From Zoogloea sp. LCSB751 (GTDB taxonomy: Bacteria > Pseudomonadota > Gammaproteobacteria > Burkholderiales > Rhodocyclaceae): DNA of 64,000 bases. The stretch is from the NCBI RefSeq assembly GCF_002028455.1, contig NZ_MWUM01000004.1, forward strand, positions 62,001-126,000. The letters run 5' to 3'. The notes under the pieces are model-generated. The model saw only the letters and a list, made by a program, of their open reading frames with translations, was not told the origin of the DNA and did not search any database. The translations under genes and the position numbers were made by a program. Shown one piece after another: positions 43,461 to 54,561 of this stretch (positions are counted from its first letter, which is position 1; each line of letters starts with the position of its first letter).

Positions 43461-44873
43461 TCAGAGGCTGACGCTCTCCCCTTGCTGCGGAAGCTGCACA
43501 TCCCGCCACCCCAGTTGCTCGGCAATGGCTTCCTTGAAGTGGACGGCTGCGGTCGCTTCGCCATGAACCACGAAGGTGTGGCGCGGGGGCGCATGGAAGC
43601 CCTTCAGCCAGCCGATGAGCCCGGCCTGGTCTGCGTGGGCCGACAGGCCGCCAACCGTATAGATGCGCGCCCGCACCGGAACCGGCTCACCGAAGATGTG
43701 CACCAGTCGTGCGCCATCCACCAATCGCCGGCCGAGGGTTCCGGCGGCCTGGAAGCCAGCGATCAGCACGCCGCACTCGCTGCGCGGGAGGTTCTCGCGC
43801 AGGTGGTACTTGATGCGCCCCGCCTCGCACATGCCGCTGGCGGAGATGATCACCGCTCCGCTGCGGATTTCGTTGAGCGCCCGCGAGGCCTCCACATCCG
43901 CCACGAATTCGACCTTCATCTTGTTCGGGTGCTCCCGTAGCCAGGCGGTCAGTTCGTGGGTCTCAGCGTCGAGCAGTGCCGGATGGGCCAGCGTGATGCG
44001 GGTGGCCTCATTGGCCATCGGCGAATCCACGTAGACCTTCAGCGGTGCCAGCCTTTCCCGGCGCACCAGATCGGCGAGGAGATAGATGATCTCCTGGGTG
44101 CGCCCCACCGCGAAGGACGGGATGATCAGGTTGCCATGACAGGCCTGGGTTCTGCCGAAGGCCGCGACGATTTCGTCCTCCGTTTCCGGCAGAGGCCGGT
44201 GCAGGCGGTCGCCGTAGGTCGATTCGATGAGTAGCACGTCAGCCGTCGGCACTACGGGCTCCGGGTCGTTCAGCACCGGGCGGTCGCGCATGCCGAGATC
44301 GCCTGAGAACACGAGCTTGCGGGGCCTGCCCTCGCCGCTGATCGTCACTTCCAGCCAGGCCGAACCGAGGATGTGGCCTGCATCATGGAAGCACACCCGG
44401 ACGGACTCTGCCGGCTTTATATGCTGACCATAGTCTGCCGGCCGCAGCAACGGCAGCGTCGCCTGGGCCTGGGCCACGGTATAGAGCGGAGGATGCACGC
44501 CGCGCCCGCTCTTGCCGATGCGCCGCTGGTGGCGGAGCTGCCACTCGGATTCCTTTTCCTGAATGTGGGCACTGTCGAGCAGCAACACCTCAAGCAGGTC
44601 GATCGTCGCCGGTGTGGTGTAGATCGGACCGCGGAATCCCAGCACGGCCAAGCGCGGCAACAGCCCGGAATGATCGATGTGGGCATGGGTCAGCAGCACG
44701 AAGTCGATCTTGCGGACATCGAAACCGAAATCCAGCGCCCGCTGGTTCTTCAGTCGAGCCTCGCCCCCGCCCTGAAACATGCCGCAGTCGACGAGGAAAC
44801 GCACGTCCCCGGTTTCCACCAAGGTGCACGATCCGGTGACTTCACCGGCCGCGCCAAAGAAGCTGATACGCAT
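43461..44873 (-). CDS. Metallo-beta-lactamase ribonuclease (beta-CASP / RNA exonuclease family)
   Basis: A 470-residue cytoplasmic hydrolase of the CPSF73/YSH1-like family, predicted to process RNA with two zinc ions. Zinc motifs are LTHAHIDHSGLLPRL (motif 2), CFHDAGHILGSAW (motif 3) and VFSGDLGMRD (motif 4). The beta-CASP motifs are visible as IIPSFAVGRTQEI, ISASGMCEAGRIKYHL and the C-terminal histidine FVVHGEATA. The final KMK box is present in altered form. The start is the ATG at 44873, with GGAGG eight bases upstream. It follows the MbfA-like gene by 67 bases and may be co-transcribed with it. Confidence 0.9.
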   Translation of the reverse strand: MRISFFGAAGEVTGSCTLVETGDVRFLVDCGMFQGGGEARLKNQRALDFGFDVRKIDFVLLTHAHIDHSGLLPRLAVLGFRGPIYTTPATIDLLEVLLLDSAHIQEKESEWQLRHQRRIGKSGRGVHPPLYTVAQAQATLPLLRPADYGQHIKPAESVRVCFHDAGHILGSAWLEVTISGEGRPRKLVFSGDLGMRDRPVLNDPEPVVPTADVLLIESTYGDRLHRPLPETEDEIVAAFGRTQACHGNLIIPSFAVGRTQEIIYLLADLVRRERLAPLKVYVDSPMANEATRITLAHPALLDAETHELTAWLREHPNKMKVEFVADVEASRALNEIRSGAVIISASGMCEAGRIKYHLRENLPRSECGVLIAGFQAAGTLGRRLVDGARLVHIFGEPVPVRARIYTVGGLSAHADQAGLIGWLKGFHAPPRHTFVVHGEATAAVHFKEAIAEQLGWRDVQLPQQGESVSL

Positions 44874-44940
44874 TTTGAACGCCTCCCGTTGCATCCAGCT
44901 TGAACTTCCGTTCGCCGGAAAGCAAGGCAGCACGGGCATT

Positions 44941-46050
44941 TCAGCTGATCGATACGCCGATCAGCGCGCCGCTGCCATAGGTGACGCAGGCCGCAGCAGC
45001 GCCGATGGCAATCTGCCGCAGTACCGAATAGACAACGCCCCGCCCGCTGAACAGGGAGGTCGCCAGTCCTATGGCCCCCAGACCCAGCGCGCTGAGCGCC
45101 AGACTCCAGGCAGCACCCGCCAGACCGCCACTGAAGAAAAAAGGCAACACGGGAAAAATGGCGCCGGCGGCAAATAGCACAAAGGACACCGCCGCGGCAC
45201 TCCACGGATTGCCGCCCATCTCCGCCGGATCGATGCCGAGCTCTTCCCGCGTCAGTGTATCGAGGGCCGTGTCGCGATCTCGCATCATGTCCCGGGCCAC
45301 CCGCTGGGCATCCTCCCGGGCCAGTCCCTTGGCCTGGAAGATCAGCGCCAGCTCCTTGCGCTCGGCTTCCGGGTTTTCCTCCAGCTCCTGGCGTTCCTGG
45401 GCTACACGGCTGGTCGCAAACTCCCGGGCATTCGTCACCGACAACCATTCCCCCAGCGCCATCGACACCGCACCCGCAATGAGGCCGGCCAGACCGGTCA
45501 GCAGGATGGTGTTCGACGACGCTCCCGCGCCGGCCACTCCCATCACCAGGCACAAGCTGGACACCAGGCCGTCGTTGGCGCCGAGCACTGCCGCCCGCAA
45601 TTCGTTGCCCGAGCCACGGCCATGCCAACGCTCGGCCCGTGCGATATCGGCACCGACATGCCCGCCCGGCCGATTGACGGCCTCTATGATTGCCGCGTGG
45701 GAACGCTCTTCCCCGGACAAGGCTTCCGCATCGGGCTGGCCGGCATATTTGTCCCGATCGGCAAACTCCGCCGTGGCCAGCACCGGCAAGACGAAGCGCA
45801 GTCCGAAACGCCGGGCCAGCCACACCAGCATCCGCGTGCGCAGCCCCGGCACGTGGGCGCCGACACCAACGCCGGCTTCATCGAGTTTGCCGCGCCAATG
45901 GGCCGCGTGGCTCAGCTCGGCCTGGGAGAGTTGCAGGAAAAGATCCTGGCGTACCGGGTCCGTCTCGGCCCGGGCCAGACCGGCGTACAAAGCCGCGCCG
46001 TCCTGCTCGTCACGCCAGTTCCTGATGTACCGTTCGACATCCTTGTCCAT
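44941..46050 (-). CDS. mbfA: MbfA-type iron exporter (rubrerythrin domain fused to VIT1/CCC1)
   Basis: A 369-residue inner-membrane protein. Residues 1-145 are a rubrerythrin/ferritin-like four-helix domain with carboxylate and histidine ligands (ARAETDPVRQ; QLSQAELSHAAHW; LSGEERSHAAII). Residues 150-369 are the VIT1/CCC1 transporter (ELRAAVLGANDGLVSSLCLV; five membrane segments). This fusion is known as MbfA, which exports iron and protects against iron and peroxide stress in alphaproteobacteria. GGAGGG lies upstream of the ATG. A 70-residue unknown gene precedes it by 24 bases. Confidence 0.87.
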   Translation of the reverse strand: MDKDVERYIRNWRDEQDGAALYAGLARAETDPVRQDLFLQLSQAELSHAAHWRGKLDEAGVGVGAHVPGLRTRMLVWLARRFGLRFVLPVLATAEFADRDKYAGQPDAEALSGEERSHAAIIEAVNRPGGHVGADIARAERWHGRGSGNELRAAVLGANDGLVSSLCLVMGVAGAGASSNTILLTGLAGLIAGAVSMALGEWLSVTNAREFATSRVAQERQELEENPEAERKELALIFQAKGLAREDAQRVARDMMRDRDTALDTLTREELGIDPAEMGGNPWSAAAVSFVLFAAGAIFPVLPFFFSGGLAGAAWSLALSALGLGAIGLATSLFSGRGVVYSVLRQIAIGAAAACVTYGSGALIGVSIS

Positions 46051-46074
46051 GGACGGCGCCCTCCAGCGGACGGA

Positions 46075-46287
46075 CTACTGGCAATCGTCGGAAACCGGGT
46101 GGCCCCGGGCTGCGTTCTCGCCGCCAGAAATGTCCTCGAGATATTCCCGAGTATGCTCCAATGCCTTGCGATGCAGGCAGTTGGCCGGATCGTCGAGCAA
46201 CGCGTTGACACGCTCCAGCCAATACTTGCAATCGGGATCGTGGGCATGCAGCGCCTGATTGATGACCTCGATCGGATATGAACTCAT
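46075..46287 (-). CDS. Small hypothetical protein upstream of mbfA
   Basis: A 70-residue acidic protein (MSSYPIEVINQALHAHDPDC ...) with two cysteines and several histidines in the first 40 residues (HAHDPDCKYW; DPANCLHRKALEHT). I do not recognise the family. It is close to, and in the same direction as, mbfA (24 bases), so it may be part of the iron-export unit. The ribosome binding site is weak, and the call rests on position and amino-acid make-up. Confidence 0.55.
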   Translation of the reverse strand: MSSYPIEVINQALHAHDPDCKYWLERVNALLDDPANCLHRKALEHTREYLEDISGGENAARGHPVSDDCQ

Positions 46288-46421
46288 GGTATTCCGGTTT
46301 CAAGCCCGAGGTGGGCAGTCTACCACTGTCGTATCGGAGCACGATTTGGGATGGATCAAAGGCGGGCCTTGCCAGCACCATCCTCAAACAGCTCATCGAT
46401 TACCCCGGCAGCCGCCGCTCG

Positions 46422-46712
46422 TCAAAAGTCGAGGCGCTTCTTCGGGGAATGCAGCCAGCCGCTGGCACACCGGGCATCGCCAAAAACCAGTTCGGCCAGC
46501 AAGTGCAAACGGAGCATCCGGTACAAGGCGTCAAACTCGGAGCTCGTCAGCGAGCCTTCGGACTTACGCCGAATCCAGATCCGGCGCGGCACGACCCGAT
46601 ACACATCGGCCGGCGCCAGGAGTCGCTCGCCCACCAGCGTCTGCAGCACCATACCGCTCAGCACCTTGCGATCCGTCAGGGCGAGACTCATTTTATCGGC
46701 GGCCGTGGACAT
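46422..46712 (-). CDS. Truncated MbcA/ParS/Xre-like antitoxin (DUF2384)
   Basis: A 96-residue protein from the ATG at 46712 (a GTG at 46721 is also open). The C-terminal part, SSEFDALYRMLRLHLLAELV then FGDARCASGWLHSPKKRLDF, fits the DUF2384 core found in RES-Xre antitoxins, where an 'FGD...A..WL..P...L' pattern is normal. DUF2384 proteins usually continue about 20-30 residues after that point; this one stops at TGA. The same frame continues for 21 sense codons beyond the stop to a second TGA (46356). No RES-type toxin gene is adjacent. Family assignment is by pattern and moderately sure. Confidence 0.55.
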   Translation of the reverse strand: MSTAADKMSLALTDRKVLSGMVLQTLVGERLLAPADVYRVVPRRIWIRRKSEGSLTSSEFDALYRMLRLHLLAELVFGDARCASGWLHSPKKRLDF

Positions 46713-46832
46713 GCCAAGCACCCCCCACCCAGGCGACTGGTCAGGCGGCCCTGCAACGAGACCTCAATGTGCGCCAGAATGGAAGAGATGGCACGCCGGA
46801 TGGCACCGAGTTTCAATGACTGAATCACTGCC

Positions 46833-46865
46833 AAAAAAACAAAGCCCCGGCGGCGCCGGGGCTTT
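46833..46865 (-). terminator. Rho-independent terminator of guaA
   Basis: A perfect 11-bp stem AAAGCCCCGGC / GCCGGGGCTTT with a three-base loop. On the minus strand it is followed by GTTTTTTT. It lies 48 bases after the guaA stop. On the plus strand four T follow, so it may work weakly in both directions. Confidence 0.92.
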
Positions 46866-46913
46866 TGCTGATTCACCAAGTGCAGCCGACAACAGAGGCG
46901 TCAGCAGTCTGGA

Positions 46914-48476
<1,563 letters not shown>

Positions 48477-49010
48477 AGCGGTTCCGTTGGATGAAAACGA
48501 GTAATCGCGAATTATAGCGTCTGAGGCGCCAGGACGCCCTGCTTGAAGACTTCCGTGTGTGCAAACGAGTCCATCCGCAAGCAAGCCACGCATGCGCTGC
48601 CAGTGGGAGCCTTCCCAGAACACGCGCCCGCAGCCCTCGCAACGGGTGAATCGTTCGTGCTTCAGGCGAACCGATTCGGGCAGTTGCGCCAGCACATCGG
48701 CTTTCGGCACCGGATGCAGCGGCGCATTGCATTCCAGGCAACGGGAAAACGGCCGGCAAGTCGGTGCCAGCGACAACCGGGCGGCCAGCTCACGAAACTG
48801 CGCATCTGGTTTCAGAGCATGGACATAGCAGCCGCGAACGATCGCCTTGCGCATCAGCAAGGCCCGATCGCGGGTCAGCACGATGCGCTGCTCACGCTCG
48901 GCGATCGCGGCGATTTCCGGGTCCGCGTAATCGTTGCGGAAGAGCGTGTCGAAACCTGCCATGCGCAGGCGGTGGGCCAACCCGCCGAGGAAATGAAAGC
49001 GGACGCGCAC
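48477..49010 (-). CDS. Mut7-C RNase-domain protein, in frame with guaA and lacking its own stop
   Basis: About 148 residues of Mut7-C (PIN-like, PF01927-type) sequence: [20 protein letters not shown], then [17 protein letters not shown], and a C-terminal zinc ribbon [10 protein letters not shown] ... [17 protein letters not shown]. The start is GTG at 49010, fixed by an in-frame stop just upstream, six bases after pcm. No stop codon follows the domain: about 30 linker codons run straight into GuaA, so translation from this start would give a 698-residue fusion. The conserved Asp of the 'FxxDxxLGxLA' motif is absent (F-H-F-LGGLA here). It may be a decaying gene or a real fusion. Confidence 0.75.
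48511..48516 (-). promoter_or_regulatory. Probable -10 element of guaA inside the upstream frame
   Basis: TATAAT, a perfect consensus -10, reads on the minus strand 35 bases before the guaA GTG. I see no good -35 at the standard spacing. It supports separate transcription of guaA even though the upstream frame is continuous with it. Confidence 0.45.
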
Positions 49011-49016
49011 GGTGGA

Positions 49017-49706
49017 TCAGTCGTCCCGCAGATCTCGGGTCAGCGGCACGAACGCCACGGTCAGCACGTTGCTGCTGGAGATGCCGCCATCCGCATGCTT
49101 TTCGATCAGCTTCAGGGTCTGGAAGGCATGGTTGAGACCCACCGGAATGACCAGCCGCGCGCCTGGTTTCAATTGCTCGACCAAGGGCGGCGGCACGGCC
49201 GGCGCCGCGGCGGTGACGATAATTCCGTCGTAGGGCGCGTGCTCCGGCCATCCTTCGCAGCCATCGCCATGGCGGACCTCCACGTTGGCGTAGCCAAGCC
49301 CGGCCAGGCGGGGCGCCGCCTCATGAGCCAGTGCCGCGATGATCTCCACGCTGAACACCTGCCGGACCAGCTGCGCCAGCACGGCAGCCTGATAGCCCGA
49401 GCCGGTCCCGACCTCCAGGATCGTCTGCCCAGCACGCGGCGCGAGCAGCTGGGTCATCAACGCGACGATGAAGGGCTGCGAGATCGTCTGGCTGTGGCCG
49501 ATGCCCACCGGTCCGTTGCGAAAAGCCAGGTAACGCACTTCCTCCGGAACGAAGGCTTCCCGTGGCACCGTCGCCATGGCGGCCAGAACGCACGGGGCCA
49601 GCGCATCCAGCCCCGTCTCCCAACGGGTGGCCGCCAGTTCGTCTGCGATGTCCGCCAGCATCCGCACCCGGCCACCCTTGCCGTAGTCATCCGGAAACCT
49701 GGACAT
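49017..49706 (-). CDS. pcm: Protein-L-isoaspartate O-methyltransferase
   Basis: It repairs damaged isoaspartyl residues in proteins using S-adenosylmethionine. The protein has 229 residues. Motifs are AFRNGPVGIGHSQTISQPFI (substrate/peptide loop), ILEVGTGSGYQAAVLAQL (SAM motif I) and VTAAAPAVPPPLVEQLKPGA. The start is the ATG at 49706, with AGGAGG eight bases upstream. It ends six bases before the Mut7-C start and is divergent from mutS. The usual partners surE and nlpD are not in this window. Confidence 0.94.
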   Translation of the reverse strand: MSRFPDDYGKGGRVRMLADIADELAATRWETGLDALAPCVLAAMATVPREAFVPEEVRYLAFRNGPVGIGHSQTISQPFIVALMTQLLAPRAGQTILEVGTGSGYQAAVLAQLVRQVFSVEIIAALAHEAAPRLAGLGYANVEVRHGDGCEGWPEHAPYDGIIVTAAAPAVPPPLVEQLKPGARLVIPVGLNHAFQTLKLIEKHADGGISSSNVLTVAFVPLTRDLRDD

Positions 49707-49876
49707 CCGCCGCGCCTCCTGCCCGTACGTGGAAAAGATGCAATGCCGCCGTGGATCAGCACCGCCTGCCCCGGTAGACTGTCGGGTTACGCCAAAAGTT
49801 ACGCCGAACGGCGCAACCGGCATGATTTTCCGTCGCCTGCAGGCCGGGCGCGTTTTACGAAGAGCTGGGTAACAGA

Positions 49877-52474
49877 TTGACTACAAAAGAACAAACGGGC
49901 AACCAGAAGTCACTCGACGAGCTGCTGCACGGCCATACGCCGATGATGCAGCAATACATCCGCATCAAGTACGAGCACCCCAACACCCTCCTCTTCTACC
50001 GGATGGGCGATTTCTACGAGCTCTTTTTTGAAGACGCCGAGAAAGCCGCGCGCCTGATGGACATCACGCTGACCACCCGCGGCAGCTCCGCCGGCCAGCC
50101 GATCAAGATGGCCGGAGTGCCCCATCACGCGGTCGAGCAGTACCTGGCGCGGCTCGTGAAGATGGGCGAGTCGGTGGTCATCGCCGAGCAGGTCGGCGAC
50201 CCTGGCGCCACCAAGGGGCCGATGGAGCGCGCGGTGTCGCGCATCGTCACGCCGGGCACGCTCACCGACGCGGCCCTCCTCGACGACAAGGCCGACGCGC
50301 CGCTGCTGGCCGTCAACCTGCACCGGGGCGTGCTGGGCCTGGCCTGGCTCAACCTCGCCAACGGGGATTTCCGCGTGCTCGAATGCGATGCACCGCAGCT
50401 GGCGGCCCAGTTCGAGCGCCTGCGCCCGGCCGAGGTGCTGATCCCCGACGGCCTGCGCCTGCCGCTGCTGGAGCACCTGGCCCCCAGCCTGCGCCGCCTG
50501 GCCGACTGGCAGTTCGACGCGGAAACCGCGCGCCGCCTGCTCACCACCCATTTCGGCACCCGCGACCTGGCCGGCTTCGGCGCCGACGAAATGCCGGTGG
50601 CCCTGGCCGCCGCCGCCGCGCTGTTCGATTACGCCCGGGCCACCCAACGCCAGGCCCTGGCCCACATCACCGCCCTCACCGCCGAGCGCGACAGCGCCTA
50701 CCTGCGCCTGGATGCCGCCACGCGGCGCAACCTGGAACTCACCGAAACCCTGCGCGGCGAGGCGGCACCAACGCTGTTGTCGCTGCTCGACACCTGCGCG
50801 ACCAGCATGGGCTCGCGCTGGCTGCGCCACGCGCTGCACCACCCGCTGCGCGACCGCGCCGCAGCGGCTCACCGCCACGTGGCCGTCGGCGAGCTGGGCG
50901 AAGGTCCGGTGGAACCGGTGCGTCGCATCCTGCGCGGCGTGTCGGACGTGGAGCGGATCACCGCCCGCGTCGCGCTGCGCAGCGCCCGCCCGCGAGATCT
51001 GTCGGCGCTGCGCGACAGCCTCGGCCGGCTGGCCGAACTTCGTGCGGCCCTCGGCACGCCGCAGGCGCCGCTGCTCGGGCACATGCTCGACGAGCTGGCC
51101 ACGCCGGACGATGCCCTCGACCTGCTCAGCCGCGCCATCGCCCCGGAACCCTCCACTGTGCTGCGCGACGGCGGCGTGATCGCTAGCGGATTCGATGCCG
51201 ACCTGGACGAGCTGCGCGGTATCCAGACCAACTGCGGCGCCTTCCTGCTGGAACTCGAAGCCCGCGAACGCGAGCGCACCGGCATCGCCAACCTGAAGGT
51301 CGAGTTCAACCGGGTGCATGGTTTCTACATCGAGATCTCCGCGGCCAACGCCGCCAAGGGCGAGCTGCCGGAAGACTACCGCCGCCGCCAGACGCTGAAG
51401 AACGCCGAGCGCTTCATCACCCCGGAGCTGAAGGCTTTCGAGGACAAGGCCTTGTCGGCGCAGGAGCGCGCCCTCGCCCGCGAAAAGCTGTTGTACGAAG
51501 GCGTCCTGGATCAGCTCGCCAGCGACATCCCGCGCTTCCAGCGCATCGCCCGCGCCTGCGCGCTGCTCGATGGCCTGTCGGCCTTCGCCGAAGCGGCGGC
51601 GCGCTATAACTACGCGATGCCGGAGTTCAGCGAGCAGCCGGGCATCGAGATCGTCGGCGGCCGCCATCCGGTGGTCGAACGGCAGGTGGAGAACTTCATC
51701 GCCAACGACACCCGCCTCGACCCGACCCGCCGCATGCTGCTGATCACCGGCCCCAACATGGGCGGTAAATCGACCACGATGCGCCAGGTCGCATTGATCG
51801 TGCTGCTCGCCCACGTGGGCTGCTTCGTGCCGGCCAGCGCGGCGCGAATCGGACCGGTCGATGCGATCTTCACGCGCATCGGCGCCTCGGACGACCTGGC
51901 CTCCGGCCGCTCCACCTTCATGGTCGAGATGACCGAGGCCGCCGCCATCCTGCACGGTGCCACCGACCAGAGCCTGGTGCTGATGGACGAGATCGGCCGC
52001 GGCACCTCCACCTTCGACGGCGTCGCACTGGCGGTGGCCATCGCCCGCCACCTGCTCGACAAGAACCGTTGCTGGACGCTGTTCGCCACGCACTATTTCG
52101 AGCTGACCCGCCTAGCCCAGGATTACCCGGAATGCGCCAACGTGCACCTGGATGCCGTCGAACACAACCACGGCATCGTCTTCCTGCACGCGCTGGAGGA
52201 AGGACCGGCCAGCCAGAGCTACGGGATCGAAGTGGCCGCGTTGGCCGGCATTCCGTCGGCTGTGGTGCGCGACGCCAAGCGCCGCCTGCGGGCGCTGGAG
52301 AACCGCGAGATCAGCGCCGGCCCACAAGCCGACCTGTTCGCCAGCCTGCCGCCGGAAGAACCCGAAACCACCGGCCACCCGGTGCTGGGTGCATTGGCGA
52401 ACATCGACCCGGACGCCCTGTCGCCACGGGAAGCCCTGGAAGCCCTCTATGAACTCAAACGCCTGACCGCATGA
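49877..52474 (+). CDS. mutS: DNA mismatch repair protein MutS
   Basis: It recognises mismatches and starts methyl-directed repair. The protein has 865 residues. The mismatch-contact motif is [15 protein letters not shown] near residue 38 (Phe-x-Glu wedge GDFYELF); the ATPase has Walker [10 protein letters not shown] and Walker [14 protein letters not shown]. The C-terminal tetramer region ends [16 protein letters not shown] at 49877 is the best start, giving the usual distance to [11 protein letters not shown]; no upstream ATG fits. The stop overlaps the next gene's ATG by four bases. Confidence 0.96.
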   Translation: MTTKEQTGNQKSLDELLHGHTPMMQQYIRIKYEHPNTLLFYRMGDFYELFFEDAEKAARLMDITLTTRGSSAGQPIKMAGVPHHAVEQYLARLVKMGESVVIAEQVGDPGATKGPMERAVSRIVTPGTLTDAALLDDKADAPLLAVNLHRGVLGLAWLNLANGDFRVLECDAPQLAAQFERLRPAEVLIPDGLRLPLLEHLAPSLRRLADWQFDAETARRLLTTHFGTRDLAGFGADEMPVALAAAAALFDYARATQRQALAHITALTAERDSAYLRLDAATRRNLELTETLRGEAAPTLLSLLDTCATSMGSRWLRHALHHPLRDRAAAAHRHVAVGELGEGPVEPVRRILRGVSDVERITARVALRSARPRDLSALRDSLGRLAELRAALGTPQAPLLGHMLDELATPDDALDLLSRAIAPEPSTVLRDGGVIASGFDADLDELRGIQTNCGAFLLELEARERERTGIANLKVEFNRVHGFYIEISAANAAKGELPEDYRRRQTLKNAERFITPELKAFEDKALSAQERALAREKLLYEGVLDQLASDIPRFQRIARACALLDGLSAFAEAAARYNYAMPEFSEQPGIEIVGGRHPVVERQVENFIANDTRLDPTRRMLLITGPNMGGKSTTMRQVALIVLLAHVGCFVPASAARIGPVDAIFTRIGASDDLASGRSTFMVEMTEAAAILHGATDQSLVLMDEIGRGTSTFDGVALAVAIARHLLDKNRCWTLFATHYFELTRLAQDYPECANVHLDAVEHNHGIVFLHALEEGPASQSYGIEVAALAGIPSAVVRDAKRRLRALENREISAGPQADLFASLPPEEPETTGHPVLGALANIDPDALSPREALEALYELKRLTA

Positions 52475-53439
52475 AGACCTTCGCCCGCCTCGCCCTCGCC
52501 TGCTCCGGCGCGCTCCTCGCGCTGTCGGCGTCCGCCACCGAGCCGTTCAGCTTCGGCCTGTTCGGCGATACGCCCTACAACCGCTTCGAGCGCCTCAACC
52601 TGCCCGGCCTGATCGCTGAGATGAACGCCGAGCCGCTCAAGTTCGTGCTGCACGACGGGGACATCAAGAACGGCGGTGAGCGCTGCGACGATGCCTTGTT
52701 CGAGGACCGGCTCCAGCTGTTCCAGACCAGCTTTCATCCGCTGATATTCGCCTTTGGCGACAACGAATGGACCGACTGCCACCGCAGCAACAACGGCGGT
52801 TACGACCCGCTGGAGCGGCTCGCCACGCTGCGCCGGCTGTTCTTTGCCGAACCGACCCGGACCTTGGGACAAAATCCGATGAAGGTGGAGTCCCAGGCTG
52901 GCGTGCCCGAACATACCGCCTACCGCGAGAACCTGCGCTGGCAGATCGGCCCGGTGCTGTTCCTGTCACTCAACATTCCCGGCAGCGACAACAACTACGG
53001 CAACGGCAGCCGGCCCAGTGATGAGTTCGTGCAACGCAGCGCCGCGCTGAAAGCCTGGATTGCCGACGGCTTTGCACTGGCCCGCAGCCGGGGCCTGGAA
53101 GGCGTGATGCTGGCCATGCAGGCCAACCCGGATATCGAGGACTTCAGCCAGGGCAAGCCCAACAAGGGCTACCGGGCGCTGCTGGAACAGCTCCTCGCCG
53201 AGACGAAGGGCTTTGCCGGCGAAGTCGTACTGGTGCATGGCGACACCCATTTCCACCGCATCGACAAACCCCTGCGCGACCCGGCCAGCGGCGAAGTGGT
53301 AAAGAACTTCACCCGCCTGGAAACCTTCGGTTCGCCCTTCATGGGCTGGGTGAAGGTGGACGTGGAGCCGGGCCGACAGCCTTTGTTCCGCTACACCGCG
53401 CGCCCATACAGCCCGGTACAGGCGGAAAAGTCCAACTGA
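52471..53439 (+). CDS. Exported calcineurin-like metallophosphoesterase
   Basis: A 322-residue protein with a signal peptide ([22 protein letters not shown]). Metallophosphoesterase motifs are [30 protein letters not shown] and [13 protein letters not shown], the usual metal ligands in order. The substrate is unknown; periplasmic location is likely. Its ATG overlaps the mutS stop (ATGA), an unusual operon partner for a repair gene. Confidence 0.85.
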   Translation: MKTFARLALACSGALLALSASATEPFSFGLFGDTPYNRFERLNLPGLIAEMNAEPLKFVLHDGDIKNGGERCDDALFEDRLQLFQTSFHPLIFAFGDNEWTDCHRSNNGGYDPLERLATLRRLFFAEPTRTLGQNPMKVESQAGVPEHTAYRENLRWQIGPVLFLSLNIPGSDNNYGNGSRPSDEFVQRSAALKAWIADGFALARSRGLEGVMLAMQANPDIEDFSQGKPNKGYRALLEQLLAETKGFAGEVVLVHGDTHFHRIDKPLRDPASGEVVKNFTRLETFGSPFMGWVKVDVEPGRQPLFRYTARPYSPVQAEKSN

Positions 53440-53444
53440 AACGC

Positions 53445-53747
53445 TCAGCGCTGTTGCGGGTTCATGCGTCCCATGACCTGCTCCAGCGCGCGTCGAACGC
53501 TGTCGGCCGCCGCATCGACGCCATCGGTCGCCGCGACTTCGCTGACCACGTGATAATGCAGCACCAGCAGGCCGCGGAGCTTGTCCCAGGCGACCGGGTT
53601 GTCCGATGGGCACAGGTTCTTGTCGCCGCGCAGCACGCCCTCGGCGATACCGGGCTCCAGCAGGCTGATGTCGCACAACTGGGCCAGGCGGGCGATTTCC
53701 AGGTCGATGGACAGGAGTTCCGCGTCGTGGTTTTCGAAAGTGGCCAT
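53445..53747 (-). CDS. Hypothetical protein, about 100 residues
   Basis: A small soluble protein starting MATFENHDAELLSIDLEIAR and largely helical. It has the conserved-looking stretch EGVLRGDKNLCPSDNPVAWDKLRGLLVLHY and an acidic C-terminal half. I do not recognise the family. It resembles a regulator-size helical bundle without known motif. The start is the ATG at 53747; GGAG is about 11 bases upstream. It is convergent with the phosphoesterase (five-base gap) and divergent from the spermidine-synthase-like gene. Confidence 0.65.
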   Translation of the reverse strand: MATFENHDAELLSIDLEIARLAQLCDISLLEPGIAEGVLRGDKNLCPSDNPVAWDKLRGLLVLHYHVVSEVAATDGVDAAADSVRRALEQVMGRMNPQQR

Positions 53748-53808
53748 GGTGTGAAGGCTCCGCAATGATTTCAAGCCCATATTACCGCAGCGCAACAAAT
53801 AAAACGTC

Positions 53809-54561
53809 ATGACCGTGCCCATCGATATCAGCGAAGAATCCGGCGTCCGCTACCTGCATTTTGGCTCGGTGTGGGTGCAGGGCGCGATGCGCATCCGTAA
53901 GCCGGACGCGCTGGAACTCGAATACACCCGCGAGATGATGGCAGGCCTGCTGCTGCGGGCCGCACCGTGGCCCGAGCGGGTGCTGCTGATCGGCCTTGGC
54001 GCCGGCTCCATCGCCAAGTTCATCCACCGCCACCTGCCGCAAGCCCGCACCACCGTCGTCGAGATCGCACCGGAAGTCCATGCGGTGGCCAGCCAGTATT
54101 TCCGTCTGCCGCCCGAGGATGAGCGCTTGCAGGTGATGATTGGCGACGGCGTGCATTTCGTCGTCAACGACGACAGCCAGTGGGACCTGATCGTCGTGGA
54201 TGGCTTCGATCGCAATGCCCGCGCCGGCAAACTTGCCAGCCAGGCCTTCTACGCAGCTTGCAGGGCGCGGCTGTCGCCCAACGGTCTGTTGAGCGTCAAC
54301 CTGTTCGGGCAGATCCGCGGTTTCAAGACACAGCTCAAGCGCCTGGGCGAAGCCTTCGACGGGCGAGTGTTCGCGCTGCCGCCCTGCCCCAGCGGCAACG
54401 TGGTGGTCTTCGCCCACGCTGGTAATCCGGTGGAAACATCGCTGGCCGCGCTCGGCGAGCGTGCTTCCGAACTCAAGACTGCCAGCGGCCTCGACCTCAA
54501 GCCGAGCCTCAAACGGCTGGACAAGTCGGGGCAACTGCCGGACGGACGGATCGCCTTCTGA
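53809..54561 (+). CDS. Spermidine-synthase-like aminopropyltransferase fold protein
   Basis: A 250-residue protein of the spermidine/spermine synthase superfamily. The SAM-type nucleotide loop is [20 protein letters not shown], the acidic ribose-binding residue lies in [14 protein letters not shown], and the aspartate pair region is [12 protein letters not shown]...DLIVVDGFD. The N-terminal tetramer domain of true SpeE is short or missing. Aminopropyl transfer is therefore uncertain, and a methyltransferase-like role is possible. It overlaps the FAD oxidoreductase gene by one base (TGATG). Confidence 0.78.
   Translation: MTVPIDISEESGVRYLHFGSVWVQGAMRIRKPDALELEYTREMMAGLLLRAAPWPERVLLIGLGAGSIAKFIHRHLPQARTTVVEIAPEVHAVASQYFRLPPEDERLQVMIGDGVHFVVNDDSQWDLIVVDGFDRNARAGKLASQAFYAACRARLSPNGLLSVNLFGQIRGFKTQLKRLGEAFDGRVFALPPCPSGNVVVFAHAGNPVETSLAALGERASELKTASGLDLKPSLKRLDKSGQLPDGRIAF

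Noticed and set aside
46422..46424. TGA read as selenocysteine in the antitoxin-like gene
   Set aside because: No SECIS-like hairpin is seen right after the codon, and the family has no selenoproteins. A plain stop or a nonsense mutation is simpler.
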